Source of the DNA: Cryptococcus deneoformans JEC21
Taxonomy: Eukaryota > Basidiomycota > Tremellomycetes > Tremellales > Cryptococcaceae
Reading direction: 5' to 3'
Length of the DNA: 64,000 nucleotides
NCBI RefSeq assembly: GCF_000091045.1
Contig: NC_006691.1
Coordinates: forward strand, 380,121 to 444,120
The position numbers were made by a program, and so were the translations under genes. Positions within the stretch are counted from its first letter, which is position 1; every line of letters starts with the position of its first letter. The notes below the pieces were generated by a model. It saw only the letters and a program-made list of their open reading frames with translations. It was not told where the DNA came from and ran no database searches. Positions 23,322 to 35,097 of this stretch are shown here, in pieces.

Positions 23322-25798
23322 ATGTCTAAACAGTTCGACCTCGTCGTGAAAAATGGCATCGTAGTCACATCCGGAGATACTGGAAAGCTTGATATCGCCA
23401 TCAAGGACGGCAAAATCGCCCATCTCGCTGCAAACATCTCAGAGGATCTTGCGGAAAAGGTCGTCGATGCCGAGTGAGTAGATGAGGAAGTTGGTGCGAG
23501 AGATTCAACGGCTGAAACCTACGCAGAGGGGGATATGTTATGCCCGGGGGCGTAGATGCGCACGTCCACCTTGCTCAGGATTTCCCCAGTGGTACGTATT
23601 CGCATTGCCTGATCTCCTGGTTGTTCTGGATAACCATGAACGTTGAGCTGATATAGAACAGGTCCCAGTGGGAGGCTGGGAAGATGTGCCGATGACTTTG
23701 AGACCGGCTCGCGTTCGGCGATCTGCGGAGGAACCACCACCTTCATCTCGTTTGGTAATAAAAGCCTTTCAGTACTGAATATTACGTAATAGATACTCAT
23801 GTTTGTTTTGATTCTATAGCTCAACAGAACCGTTGGGAAGAGTCTCTGCTCCAAGTCGTTGAGAACTACGATGCTCGAGCGAAAGCCACGGGCAGCTACT
23901 GCGACTATGGTGGGTTTTAAATTAGATGTCTAGTACACATACAGAGTACTGATGGACGTCCTCCTTGTTTCCTTTCTCCTGCTTGCATTGTAGCATACCA
24001 TGTCATCATCACGAGACCCGAATTAGAGACACTCAAAATTGAGCTTCCAGTAATCGTTGAAAAATGGGGCAGTAAGTTCGCGATAAGGTTGGCCAATCAA
24101 AGCTGATAGAATTCTCAGTCACCTCTTGCAAACTCTTCATGACTTATGCTGCTTTACAGCTTCGAGATAATGAACTCTTGGATGTTATGTACGAAGCCCG
24201 CAAGCTTGCGATCACTACTGTAAGCAGAGGAAAAGAGCGTGAAATGCGGTGGCTGATATACGCTAACATCCAAGCAGATGATTCACGCTGAAAATGGCGA
24301 CCTCATAAGCTGGCTGACAGGTAGGTTTTGGATTCCTTGAGCACTTCAACACTGTGATTCTGTACTGACGCCGGTGCAGACAAACTGGAAGAGAGGGGAA
24401 TGGTAGAACCCGGCTATCATGCAGAGTCTCGACCGCCTATCGTTGAGATGGAGGCGACCAGCCGAGCCATAGTTCTCGCTGAGATGATTCAGAACCCGGT
24501 CCTTTTTGTGCACGTCGGTTCAGCAGTACGTATAGCCTCATGATTGGCGAGGTAAAAATTCGCTTTTCGAGCTAATATGTCGGGCAGTCTGCAGCCGAGG
24601 TCATTCGAAACGCACAAACCCGTGGCTTCCCCGTTTTCGCTGAGACATGCCCGCAATACCTTCATCTCACTTGGGAAGACCTGGTACGTACTCCGTCATG
24701 CCGTTGTTAGATAAGTGATTAACAAGTTATATAGAAAAAGTTCCATTCCCCCCAGTGTTTCGAGAACTCCAAGATGATCTGTTCCCCTCCCCCAGGACCT
24801 GATGACTCTGATCAGGAAGCCCTATGGACGTATGTAGCTTCCGGCCAGCTACCAATAGTATCTGCTAAGTCAATTGTAGCGGTCTGCGCAACGGTACTTT
24901 CACTATCTATTCTAGTGACCATTGCCCTTTCCGGTGAGCGTCATTTATGTGCCAATTATTACCGTGACTCATCCTCGTTAGTTATGGAGATATCGATGGC
25001 AAGGCTCTCGGTGTTGTACAGCATGAGGAGAGTATGCAGAGCGTAACATGCCCAGTCGATCAGGATCATGTACACGAAGTCATGCACGGAAAAAGCGGTC
25101 ATTTTAAGTATATCCCCAATGGTAAGTGCTTGATTAATCGTAATAGATAACAGAGTTGACCGTTCAGGCTGCCCGGGGATTGAGACCAGACTCCCTCTTT
25201 TATTCAATTACGGTCTCAGTGAAGGACGTATCACGCCTGAGCGTTTTGTAGATCTGGTATCCGCCGCACCTGCTAAGCTGGTGATTTTTGCGCCGCGACA
25301 CTTTCTGAACGTCAGGACTGATGCTTTAATGCTCGTAGTATGGATTATATCCTCGAAAAGGTGCCCTCTTGCCTGGCCTTTCTGACGCTGATCTTGTCAT
25401 TTGGTGAGTGCTTGTTTTTTTCGTTTGTCCTTTATTCAATTTCTGATCATTAATTTTCGCCGGCATATTGCAGGTATCCTGAAAATAAAATGGTACCTTT
25501 CAGCCTCACCAATGATCATTTACACCATGGTGCTGATTGTAGGTCAATACGGTTCATTCAAACAAATGCTGACAAAAGGTCAGACTCTCCGTATGAGGGC
25601 ATGATGTTCAACAACTGGCCCCGTTACACTATCATTCGAGGCAAAATTGTCTGGGCTGAAGGAAAGCTTTGCGGCTCGCCGAAAGATGGAGAGTACTTGA
25701 AACGACAGGCGAGTCAGCTTACCATGTCGGCTGTTAAATCCATCGCGAATGATAAACGAAGAGTCGCTACTTGGTTGTATGACAACAATGGGAAGTAA
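23322..25798 (+). CDS. Hydantoinase/dihydropyrimidinase (cyclic amidohydrolase)
   Basis: Binuclear zinc amidohydrolase that opens the ring of hydantoins or dihydropyrimidines to the N-carbamoyl amino acid. Start MSKQFDLVVKNGIVVTSGDT; end ATWLYDNNGK with TAA 25796-25798. All metal-site elements are visible after splicing: DAHVHLAQDF (HxH), TSCKLFMTYAA (carboxylated Lys), MIHAENGDLI, FVHVGSAS and SSDHCPFR (Asp). Other family segments are GYVMPGGVD, AETCPQYLHLT, GLYPRKGALLPGLSDADLVI, and HHGADYTPYEG near the C-terminus. I joined most of about 14 introns and every checked junction keeps frame, so the gene appears intact. Next to a D-carbamoylase-like gene, which favours a hydantoin (D-type) pathway, but dihydrouracil/dihydrothymine cannot be excluded. 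Cytosolic; no signal peptide. Confidence 0.94.
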
Positions 25799-26127
25799 AG
25801 AGTACAAGTATCTATATTACTGAATTATGCATCAAGCTGTTGGCGCACCACCTACTTAACGATTTCCTATCATTGATTCACATTACTTTCAGCTAAGAAG
25901 TATATTATACTTGTGCGCGAATCCCATGGATAAATTCTAAGAATTACGAATTAGCGGTTTGGGTGAACCGTTGGCTGCCAGCTAGACTTATTCAAAAGTG
26001 GTTGGTGTTCAATAATAATGGTGATTAGAGGCAGTAGTCATTGATCTCCAACCGATTGCATGCAAAAAGACCTTGAGATTCCGAAAGTATATGAACCATA
26101 ACACACTCTCTATGTCACTTCAGATTT
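25799..26127. other. Intergenic, convergent 3' regions
   Basis: Convergent gap between the hydantoinase and carbamoylase stops; AT-rich 3' UTR-like sequence. No open frame of note. Confidence 0.5.
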
Positions 26128-27566
26128 TTAGTTAAGGCGAGGTGGGGCAGTAACTCCCGCCTGTTGAGTAATAATGGAGTACTGATGAGGCTGACGATGC
26201 AAGCCAAAATTGAAGACCTTCTGTTTGCCGATCTTTGCGTCGTCTAAATCGATGGTAGCAATTACCAATTCATCGTCCATGGTTTTGGATTGAGCAATGA
26301 TGTGGCCTTCGGGGTGAACAATGCCTTTTAAACATGTGAGAACATGAGACATGCGCCAATGGTGACCAGACTCACAAGAGCAACCAATTAGGCCAAATTT
26401 TCCATCATCAAATCCAGCGCGGGCAGCAGCAATAGAGAAAGTCGCATTCGTGTATGAATGTGCTTGCATGACAAGGAGATGTTGGAATTCTGACTGAGCC
26501 TTGATTACCTCAGGATCCGCATCTGAATGGAAGGGAAAAAGTCAGCATCAAATAACTGAGACGATTAATTTGGTATAGACCTTTTGAGTGACCAAATCTA
26601 CGTCCTGTCAGTGCTTTCCGCTGGGATAAGAGTTAAACTGACTTACAGTCCTGGAGCCCAAGTGCTAGTGTTATAGCCCAAGCACACCAGCTCAACGCCC
26701 TGCAGACCGAGACAGCGCCATGATTCTGTAGTTTATATACAGTCAGTTCCTTGGTGAAAAGAAGTTGCGATGAAGGTATTCTCACCAGCCCAACGACGGT
26801 CATTACAGACTAACAAAATAATCATGAATCAATAAAGAGCAAATTACATTAGATCTCGACAACTTACTCATCATGCCGGCAATTGCTTCGCCATCTTCAG
26901 GTGTCACAGCAAGATCTGGCACTCGGAAGGCCTGAAATTATTTACAAAGGTCAGGTCGAGATTTCAGTGCTTTTTCCATGATGCACATACCTTGAATCCA
27001 TAGTCTCCGGGCTCGAAGTATCGCTTCTCAAGCTGGTCAATAAATTCGGGATCAGGGTAGGGTTCTTTGTTACCGGGAAGGTGAACCTTCCGATACTTTG
27101 ATATTTCCTTGCCTGCATGGATATAGGAGCAAGTATTGTAATAATGACTGTCATCCGTTTTCTCTCCATATCCGATTACGATATCGATGCCCAAGTCCTT
27201 AGCTCTAGATATCAAAGGCTGAAGTATTGTGTCAATTTTCTATTACAGAAGGATCTAATGAACATACAGCTATGTTTGGATTGGTAGTGATATCTCCATG
27301 CTCAAACCATCGGTCCAGTTCCTCCCTGTCGTCGTCCAAGCCTTTCCAACGAGGAAAGAAGGTGGTAAAGGTCGTCTCACTGCAGTCCCAAAAATGAGCG
27401 CATTTACGGACTTGATCTATCATGCTTACGGGTACACAAGCACTTCCACCCCATTCTGACTGGCTTGCTCCAAAAGGGATATCAAGCGGGAAAGGGTCTC
27501 AGGTCGCTGAGAATCTTTGTGAACTGCCCCAACTTGGGCAGCGGCGACAGTGATTTTTCGAGCCAT
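26128..27566 (-). CDS. N-carbamoyl-D-amino acid amidohydrolase-like (nitrilase superfamily)
   Basis: Carbon-nitrogen hydrolase expected to remove the carbamoyl group as CO2 and NH3, leaving the amino acid. Start MARKITVAAAQVGAVHKDSQ (ATG 27564-27566). The Glu-Lys-Cys triad is present: ETTFTTFFPRW (Glu), SKYRKVHLPGNKE (Lys) and VCNDRRW (Cys). Also seen: LEKRYFEPGDYGFKV, CLGLQGVELVCLGYNTS, FQHLLVMQAHSYTNATFSIA and FGLHRQPHQYSIIT; stop 26128-26130. The NDRRW around the Cys and the FEPGD and HRQPQ-like stretches are the pattern of bacterial D-carbamoylases rather than animal-type beta-ureidopropionase. At least seven introns argue against recent bacterial transfer, though an old transfer is possible. 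Convergent with the hydantoinase and divergent from the permease. Confidence 0.92.
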
Positions 27567-28386
27567 TGTGCTAAGCTTTGGGTGGCTGTTGATGTAGATG
27601 ATGAAGCTTGTTTGAGAAAAGAGTGTTTAAGAGAGATAAATACCTCAGTAAAGTGTTCCATAAGATGCCGTCTATATGGCCAACACCATACAGATGATTC
27701 GGCTGTGACTCGGCCATGTTTTCGTAACTCCTACGACGAATATTTCCTCCTTATCATTCCCCTGTTCGGCTCGGGCTCTTGATCTTCAGGGCGCCGCGGC
27801 CAAGGGATCGACGTCAACCTTGGTTAAGCGCTCTTCTCGGCACTTTGTGAGATTTTAGAGATTATATCGTGCTGTCAAAAGTGCTAAAGTAAATTGTTTC
27901 TTTCCCTGTTCGTCATCGTCGTCGAGCAATGACATTTAATTCTAGTAGGTAGATGCTTAATTAAATAATTGTCTTATGAGCACGCCGACCGTCCATCGGG
28001 CGACTGCCTCCCGACCGGAATTTTTTCCTTATCTTTCGTGCCTGGCAAGACGTCAGCCAATCAGTATCAGATCAACGATAGGCTCAGCTCGCACAGAGAC
28101 CGACAGCCCAACGGTCAGTGTGTGGGTTGGAGGCTATTGGTTGCAATTGGAATTATTATCCTTCTATCAATCCCTTGGCATCTATTGGTAGACATTATTA
28201 GAAGTCGTAAGTGCTCATCAAACTCACCCGTTCGCAGCTTCTTGATGATAGGATACGATAAGACTTGTAGTGAATGAATGGATAGCCCGGGCCCGTTCAA
28301 CCAACCAAAAATACGACCGATCATAAAAGTATAAATGATCACTAAACTCTTGGATTCTCCTGTTCAAGACTTTAAGTTATATCAAT
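27567..28386. promoter_or_regulatory. Divergent promoter carbamoylase/permease
   Basis: An 820-bp shared promoter. Two inverted CGG pairs with identical 9-bp spacing occur: CCG 27985-27987 to CGG 27997-27999, and CCG 28100-28102 to CGG 28112-28114. GATA-type sites cluster just upstream of the permease (see next entry). No credible coding sequence. The pairs suggest control by a Zn2Cys6 dimer, possibly the one encoded at 30.9 kb; that is inference. Confidence 0.45.
28247..28262 (+). promoter_or_regulatory. Triple GATA cluster upstream of permease
   Basis: Three GATA cores in 14 bp (28247-28250, 28252-28255, 28257-28260), the last being GATAAG. This is the target class of fungal nitrogen-catabolite GATA activators (Gat1/AreA type). 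Position about 130 bp upstream of the permease ATG fits nitrogen control. Not proven by sequence alone. Confidence 0.4.
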
Positions 28387-30225
28387 ATGTTTTTCCATGA
28401 TCCAGAAAAGGAACCTGTCACCGGCGACTCTATCGACCCTGTGACCCTCATCGACAACCAGGTAGACGAAGAGAATGAAGTCTTTCGCGTGACCAGTAGT
28501 GGGGAGCAATACCGAACTGTCTCATGGCAAGTGATCGGAAGTAATCTGTTGAACATAAGCTAAATCATAACAACAGGTATAAAAGCTTTGCCTTGATGTT
28601 CAAGATCCTCTTTTCCGTTGGTGTTTTATCCATCCCTTCAGTATTTTCTTATGTTGGAGCACTCCCTGGAGCCTTGCTTCTCATCGGCTGGGGCGCCTTC
28701 AATGCATATTCAGCATTTTTGCTCGGGGCCTTTCGACTTCGACACTCAGGTATACATGTAAGCATAGTTTTGATTTTTCTACAAAATTGATCAGGCTGAT
28801 TTTCAAATGTAGGGAATGCAAGATATGGCGTATATCGTTGGCGGTGTTTGGTACAGGGAACTTGTGGGCGTGCTTTTCATTATTGGGTAGGTTTCACCCC
28901 ATCAGAAAGAGCCTGACTAGTGTAGGTATGATTTGGTTGCCGGAAGCGGCTATATCGGAGTAGCGACTGCTCTCAATACCTTATCTGATCATGGTGCCTG
29001 CACGGTTTGGTTTTCATTTGTGGCGTTTGTCCTTTCCACCGCTATCGCCATGTTTCCTAAGCTGGCCCAAGTCGGGGTAGCGGGTGAGCGCTTCTTAATA
29101 TATCCTATGGAATATAGCTGATGATAAGTAGCTTGGGCTGGTGTTATAACACTTTTCATCTCCATCTTCATCCTCGTTGTGGCTGTCGCCGTCAATGACA
29201 GACCGGCTCTTGCCCCACCAACAGGAGATTTCGATTTGGGTTACCATGTCATTGGCTCTCCAAACTTCACCGAAGGCATGACTGCCGCATTAACTATCTT
29301 CATCTCTTCTGGTGGTATTTCGGCTTTCGTCCCCATGTAAGCCCTGTCCAGTGAAATAGTCGCACTGAAATTGATATCCTACTTTCAGTATTGCAGAAAT
29401 GAAGAACCCGAAAGAATATAAAAAGCCCATCGCAGTGTCAATGGGCTTCCTCAATGCCTGCTACCTTGCTTTCGCCCTGGTAATCTATCGATATTGTGGA
29501 AGTGAGCTCTGAGCCTCCCCATGTTGTCCTTCATGTAATAATGTGATTTTTGTAGCCTGGATTTCCAGCCCAGCTTTAGGGAGCGCGGGGCCTCTGATCA
29601 AGAAGCTCACATATGGCATCGCCTTACCAGGCCTGATAATGAGTTCCACAGTCAATCAGCACGTGAGTAGGCCTCACAGTCTTCCGCCTCGTAAGGACAA
29701 TCACTGAGAAAAAAACATAGCTTGCTGCCAAGTACATATTTGTGCGACTACTTCGAGGGACCAAACATCTTCAATCAAAGACAATGGTGCACTGGGCCAC
29801 TTGGTTCGGTGTTTCTTTGCTCTGTGGGGTTGCTGCATTTGTTATTGGCGAAGCTGTTCCCTTCTTTGGGACTTTGATTTCTCTCCTTGCTGCCATCGCG
29901 TATGCACCTATGGCCGTGAGTTATCCCTCGTTTCATTAGGCAATGGTGCTTACAGAGTCAGATTGTAATTCCAATGCATCTATGGCTCTATGATTTTGCC
30001 GACTATCGAAAACAAGGTCTGGTCAAGAAGCTTCAATGGCTGTTCCATCTTGTTATGCTGGTTGTCGGACTCTTCATGACCGTTGCCGGTGCTTACACTT
30101 CCATTAAATCGATTGCAGACCAGTATGCCGCCGGCACTGTGTCATCCGCCTTCTCGTGTGCAGATAAGTGAGCAATTATGTCTTTTTCAGCTGTCTCCAG
30201 CTCACCAGCTTTATATAGCTCTTAG
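28387..30225 (+). CDS. Amino-acid/auxin permease family (AAAP) transporter
   Basis: Polytopic plasma-membrane or vacuolar amino-acid transporter with about 11 membrane segments, e.g. [80 protein letters not shown] and [20 protein letters not shown]. The N-terminus [20 protein letters not shown] is hydrophilic. The first intron (28527-28576) uses a GC donor (GCAAGT): only that choice joins W-YKSFALMF in frame. The 3' end is uncertain. Reading through GATAAG-TGA stops at 30171, while removing a GTGAGC...TATAG intron gives a C-terminal ADNS and TAG 30223-30225, which I prefer. Divergent from the carbamoylase; by inference it imports the hydantoin or N-carbamoyl substrate or an amino acid product. 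Confidence 0.88.
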
Positions 30226-30880
30226 AGAGTTTTGTATCTTATAGGAAGCAACTTTCATAAGTGCAGGCTTCCATTAAAGGTCCTGTTTCGGTATGGCTTT
30301 TCTTTGTTCCTCTAGGTTGTGCTTCAGGTTTTCAGTCGTCTTGAGTAGATTAGGTTCATGGTAGAGTTGTAAACATGGTTATCCATGATGAAATTATATC
30401 TGACTTGAAGTTTCCTGGTGACTTTGTGTTGCATGCTCTAAAGCGCTAAAGAGTACGAGTATAATTAATATGATCGATGTGATGATTCGGACGTCGTCAA
30501 CCAACCTAATTAAGTTTGCATTTTGTCCTTAATTCCCTTCTTGCGTTATCCCTCTCTCTTTTCGCTTGTTTGAGCCTTCAGTTTCTTGCGACTGGAATTT
30601 TTTGCATATCGATCTATTCGCCTGGAAAGAAACAGACGAAGAATAGCAACACTCCGAACACCTACTACGTATCATCGGACTGCAGTGTTTCGGACTCAGG
30701 GTCGGCTACGCTCAAAAGTGTTTGTCAGGCACGATAACGTAATCTGGAACCTGATAGATATGGCTTGTCGAATAGGAATTGATTCTGGTTGCTATCCTCG
30801 CCAGCTCTGTCGACTTCTGATATGAAAAAGGAGCGATGCCATTTCCTTTGCATAGCAGTCGCTTTCTAACAAGCATCAAA
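30226..30880. other. Intergenic: promoter of Zn2Cys6 regulator
   Basis: Gap between the permease stop and the regulator ATG at 30881. Open frames of 65-80 codons near 30,520-30,820 look like chance frames. No repeat or RNA gene seen. Confidence 0.5.
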
Positions 30881-33800
30881 ATGGATGAAGATAGCTCATC
30901 AGTTCCTCGAAAATCTGCTACTGGCCCCGTAAGAGTCAGCCAGAGGCAACCACAAAGGTGAGTAGATGAATTCTTGCCTTGTTCGAAACAGGAACGAAAA
31001 GCCTGACGCTCGCTTTTCATGCGAAAGCTGCACGGAATGTACCAGGTGAGCATTAAACCAAACTTCCAAACTCTGCTGCTATGCTCATCCTCGGTGACTG
31101 TGGTAAAGGCGCAAGACAAGGTGAGGGAAATTAATCAAGCGCGTGCATTTAGAGGTAGTTTAATCCAACAAACATAGGTGCGACAAACGGGTTCCCTGCG
31201 TCAACTGGTGAGTATAAACTTACAGCTTCTCTCAAATCACTCATGATAATTACAGTTGCAAACGAGGGGTACCTGAGAAATGCCAAATCGAACAAGTAAT
31301 TCCTTCAAAGAATTTGTATGTACACTCTCCGGCCATAGATCAATGCTAAACGTTTCTTTTCAGGAGTACTGCAGCGCAGATCAAGACCTTAAGAGATGAG
31401 ATGTTAGCAGCCGATCATGAGCTGAGACAGCGTGTAGAAGCCTTAGAGAAACTAGTCAAATCGTTAACCGCAAGCCGAGAGGCCTCAGAAAAAGCTACTA
31501 AAGCGACCACAACTGTGCTGTCTCCTTCCATTTCTCCATCGGCTATGAATGATCAAGTGAGTACACTCATACTGGCGCTTTCGATGGCATAGTTGATGGA
31601 ATGAAAGGGTAATAACACCGACGAAAATCTGGATGAGTCTGTCGGTGGTGGTTACGATGACGATGAAGCGGAGGCTGCAGCCACCCTTGAATTGTAAGCG
31701 CTTTGGACATGTTATCTTAGTAGCTTCAGCTTATTAATCTGGCATGTAAGTCTTGCCATTGGACGACTTCGACCAAAGCCTCCAGGTGGATCGGACGTGA
31801 TATACAATGGGGACGCAAATCAAGTTGATGGTGTGAGTATCCATCACCGTAATTACAAGCGATATTTCCTCACAATTCTGAGTAGCAGGCTTGTTCCGAA
31901 GATGGGGAGATGAACGAATCACCTCCGATCATCCTGTCATTATCTGATCCTACTCACGCATCCACTCACCCTCAAACGTATCTTCATTTACCTCCAGTCA
32001 AATTGTCTCGCCTCAACGACCGCCGGCTTGCTTTGTATCATGAAGTCGTCAGAAAAGACATTCTGTCTCAACTGCCTCCCGCTACTGTTGGAAGGGCTTT
32101 GGTCCAATTCGACATGGATAATGTTGCCTGGATGCACTGGTAAGTCTGAATGTTGGATTCCGCGATCAAAACTCATACGTTTTTTGGACAGCTGTTATCA
32201 CGGTCCTACTTTCCGTAGGTATAATTATTGGATTACATAGGCGTAGAGCTGACAAAAGACAAGAACGTGAAGCCGATCTGGTCTGGGCAGAGCTTGGATC
32301 AGATGACGTAGAGATCAACTGGAGCTTTATGGCTCTATTATTCGGCGTTCTGATGGTCAGTTTTTATCTTTTGCGATAGACAAAGAACTGACGAGCAGAT
32401 AGTCGGGAGCATATCACCTACCTGAAAGCACATTCCAGTATCTTTTTCCTTCGCGTAAGTGTCTAATTGCCGTCCTTGCTTGCTTTGGCTAATACAACTT
32501 TCTAGAAACTCGGTTGGATTTAATCAATCAATGGTTTACGGCTTGCATCATGTGTCTTCAGGAAGCCGATTGGATGCGTTCACACAGCCTGTAAGTAGCT
32601 TTTAAGTGTTCTTCTTGAGTGTTTCGCTGATCATTCGCTAGTTACGCCATTCAATGCGTTGCTATTATTACTTCCGCAGCGAACCATATTGGTAAAGCAG
32701 ATTTATATTTCACTCTTCTTGGTGCGGCCGTAAGGTAAGTAGAACGACGGTAATCATACCCTGCTAATTCTTATGGCCCAGAATTGCCCAAGCATTGAAC
32801 CTTCATCGACTCGGTCCAGATTCCGAGCTTTTATATAAATCTAAGAATTCGAAATTGATCATCGCACGAGAGGTTCGAAAACGTACATGGTATCAGCTCC
32901 TATATCAGGGTAATTCAAGTTGTCCGCCTTACTTTTGGGTACTAATACATGACTTCAATAGACGCATTCCATGTGGCGTTCAATGGTGCTTGTTGTGAGT
33001 ATCTTGATTGCTTCTTTCCTTTGAGCGCTCTAATCACGATATTCGACTAGCTATCAATCGAGCCCAGTTTAACACTGCGCCTCCCATCCACTGTATTGAC
33101 AGTATGTTGGGTCTTGGTATGGAAGAAGCCAAAGTATCCTACGACATTCCGACCACAGATTCGCACGTCTGTCAACTCTACAAGTGTAAGTTCCACATAC
33201 GCGGTGCAAAACTGACCATTTAGTGGCTTTGCAAGTGAATAGGTAATAATACCGACAGGGATCCTTTAACCAAAGCTAATTTTTTGGTAGAGCATACTCC
33301 TCCACTGAAGCCATGGCCCCTTTACCCTATGATGTAATTCTTCAGATTGATCGTGACATCCATACAATCATGAACGAAGCTCCATTATGGATGCGGGACG
33401 AGAACTACGTACTTGATCCAAATGCTCCTGCATGGGCTGACTGGCAGAGAAAGGCGTACATCGTACGTATCTATGAAGCCTTGAATAAGTAATATACTGA
33501 TATCCCATCACAGCTTTCGGCCTCCCACAAAGTGAGTTGTCAATATGCTCGATATAGAAATTGCACTGATTGTTGTCAGGTTATTGTCCTGCATCGTCCT
33601 TATCTGGGCCGGGCATTCCGAGGCGATCAACGTTATATCCGGTCTCGCGAGGTGAGAAAGCATTGATATATCCTCAACGTCGCTGATACCTTTTTTAGAA
33701 TTGTTTACAGCACGCCCATAAAATCCTGCGGATATTCAAAGGCTGTTCACTCGTCCAGTTTCGCACTACTTGGTCGGTTGCCTATTTCAAGCTGCAAGGA

Positions 33801-34428
33801 TTGGAGCTTACTTCATTCGATTAGGACCGTCTTAGTTCATGCTGTTGCGGCGAGTCTTATCCTTCTCCTTGACGCCTCGCAGCAAACGAATCATTGCGCC
33901 CTCAACTCAATCCAAATTGTGCGCGAGACGGTCGATATCCTGCGCCAGCTCTCTGACCTCTCTATCATCGCCAAAAAGGGTTTTCTCGTCATTTCACCTT
34001 TAATTGAAGACTCCGCACAACTCACCGAGGCTGGACCTGATGTAAACGTCAGAAACAGAAAAGCTTTTCTGGGTAAGGCGGAAACCGAACTGAAACAAGC
34101 CCTCGATGTTTTTCGGCGTGGGCACTCCACCGCTCCACCTTCTGTGTCCCCATTCAGTGCCTCAGGGCATGTGGAGTTGTCTGCTATATGCAACCAGGAT
34201 GCCAGCATGGCTTCGGACTCAGAGGCGATGGTCGCTACTTCGTCCCTCATAGGAGCATCACAAGTAAGGGGGTTGGAAGCCACGGATGTATGGAATCCCT
34301 TTTTATGGAACTCACAGGGCGACATGGGGTCCTCCACCAATCCTAACATGATGATGGATTGGGGAAATCCAGAATCTCTGAGTTTGAGTGGTGATACAAG
34401 TGGAATGGACTGGATGTCTTATACATAA
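30881..34428 (+). CDS. Zn2Cys6 fungal transcription factor
   Basis: Binuclear zinc-cluster regulator with a Fungal_trans middle homology domain. Start MDEDSSSVPRKSATGPVRVS. The DNA-binding cluster spans several exons: CTECT, then RRKTR from a 12-nt micro-exon (31109-31120), then CDKRVPCVNC and CKRGVPEKC. Without the micro-exon the second-to-third Cys spacing drops below the family's six. A coiled coil follows (LRQRVEALEKLVKSL). The middle domain includes VWAELGSDDVEINWSFMALL, VGFNQSMVYGLHHVS, LLGAAVRIAQALNLHRLGPD, REVRKRTWYQLLYQDAFHVA and FNGACYAINRAQFNTAPPIH. The C-terminus is acidic and Met/Ser-rich (MMDWGNPESLSLSG); TAA 34426-34428. About 20 introns. Position beside the ureide genes makes it the likely pathway-specific activator (inference). 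Confidence 0.9.
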
Positions 34429-35097
34429 GCAGAAAATGGGCTAGTTGTACATGTTACTAGAATAAATCAAGTTGTACTAGATTGGGAATTGATAAGTTCA
34501 TAGGAATATGCCTCTGTTTTTTTCTTAAATATTAATGAAGGAACTTGAGGCTCCCTTGACATGGATTTGAGATTTATTCAAGGACGAGAAAAGGAACACC
34601 CATAGCATTGCAGCATGTTGCAGAATTATAGATAGGTCTTGGTAAAATAAATAGTAGTTCTCGTGGCTTTCTCCTTTGGCCTTTGGGTGTTTCCTGCTGG
34701 TGCGGCATGCAAATACGTACATATGTATATAATTCGCCGTTTCGTCATCCACCATTTTCCGCGCTTTTCCCCTTCAGAATTCCCCCGTCCTTTTCTCCCG
34801 CTTATACAATCCGGCTCTTCGTACGATAGCACTGGTTACTGGCATGATTTTCCAGTGCGGCTGTTAAACCGATATGTTTCCTTATCAGCAGCAAATAGCG
34901 ATCGCCCGATAGGCAAGATGTTGCGTCGGATGAGTTTTGTTTACCCGGTCGACTTAATCGTCGTGGAAAGAATACGGCCCTCGCCATGAGTTCCACTGCT
35001 ATTGTAGATACCACGTCTCTTCTGCTTATATAGATTTGGCTCAAAGATGACTTGTTCCTCAGCAGCATATCTAAATCAGAGAAACAATCACTGCACA
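34429..35097. other. Intergenic: promoter of alpha/beta hydrolase
   Basis: Gap between the regulator stop and the hydrolase start. Open frames on both strands of 76-108 codons lack domains. Nothing else seen. Confidence 0.5.
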
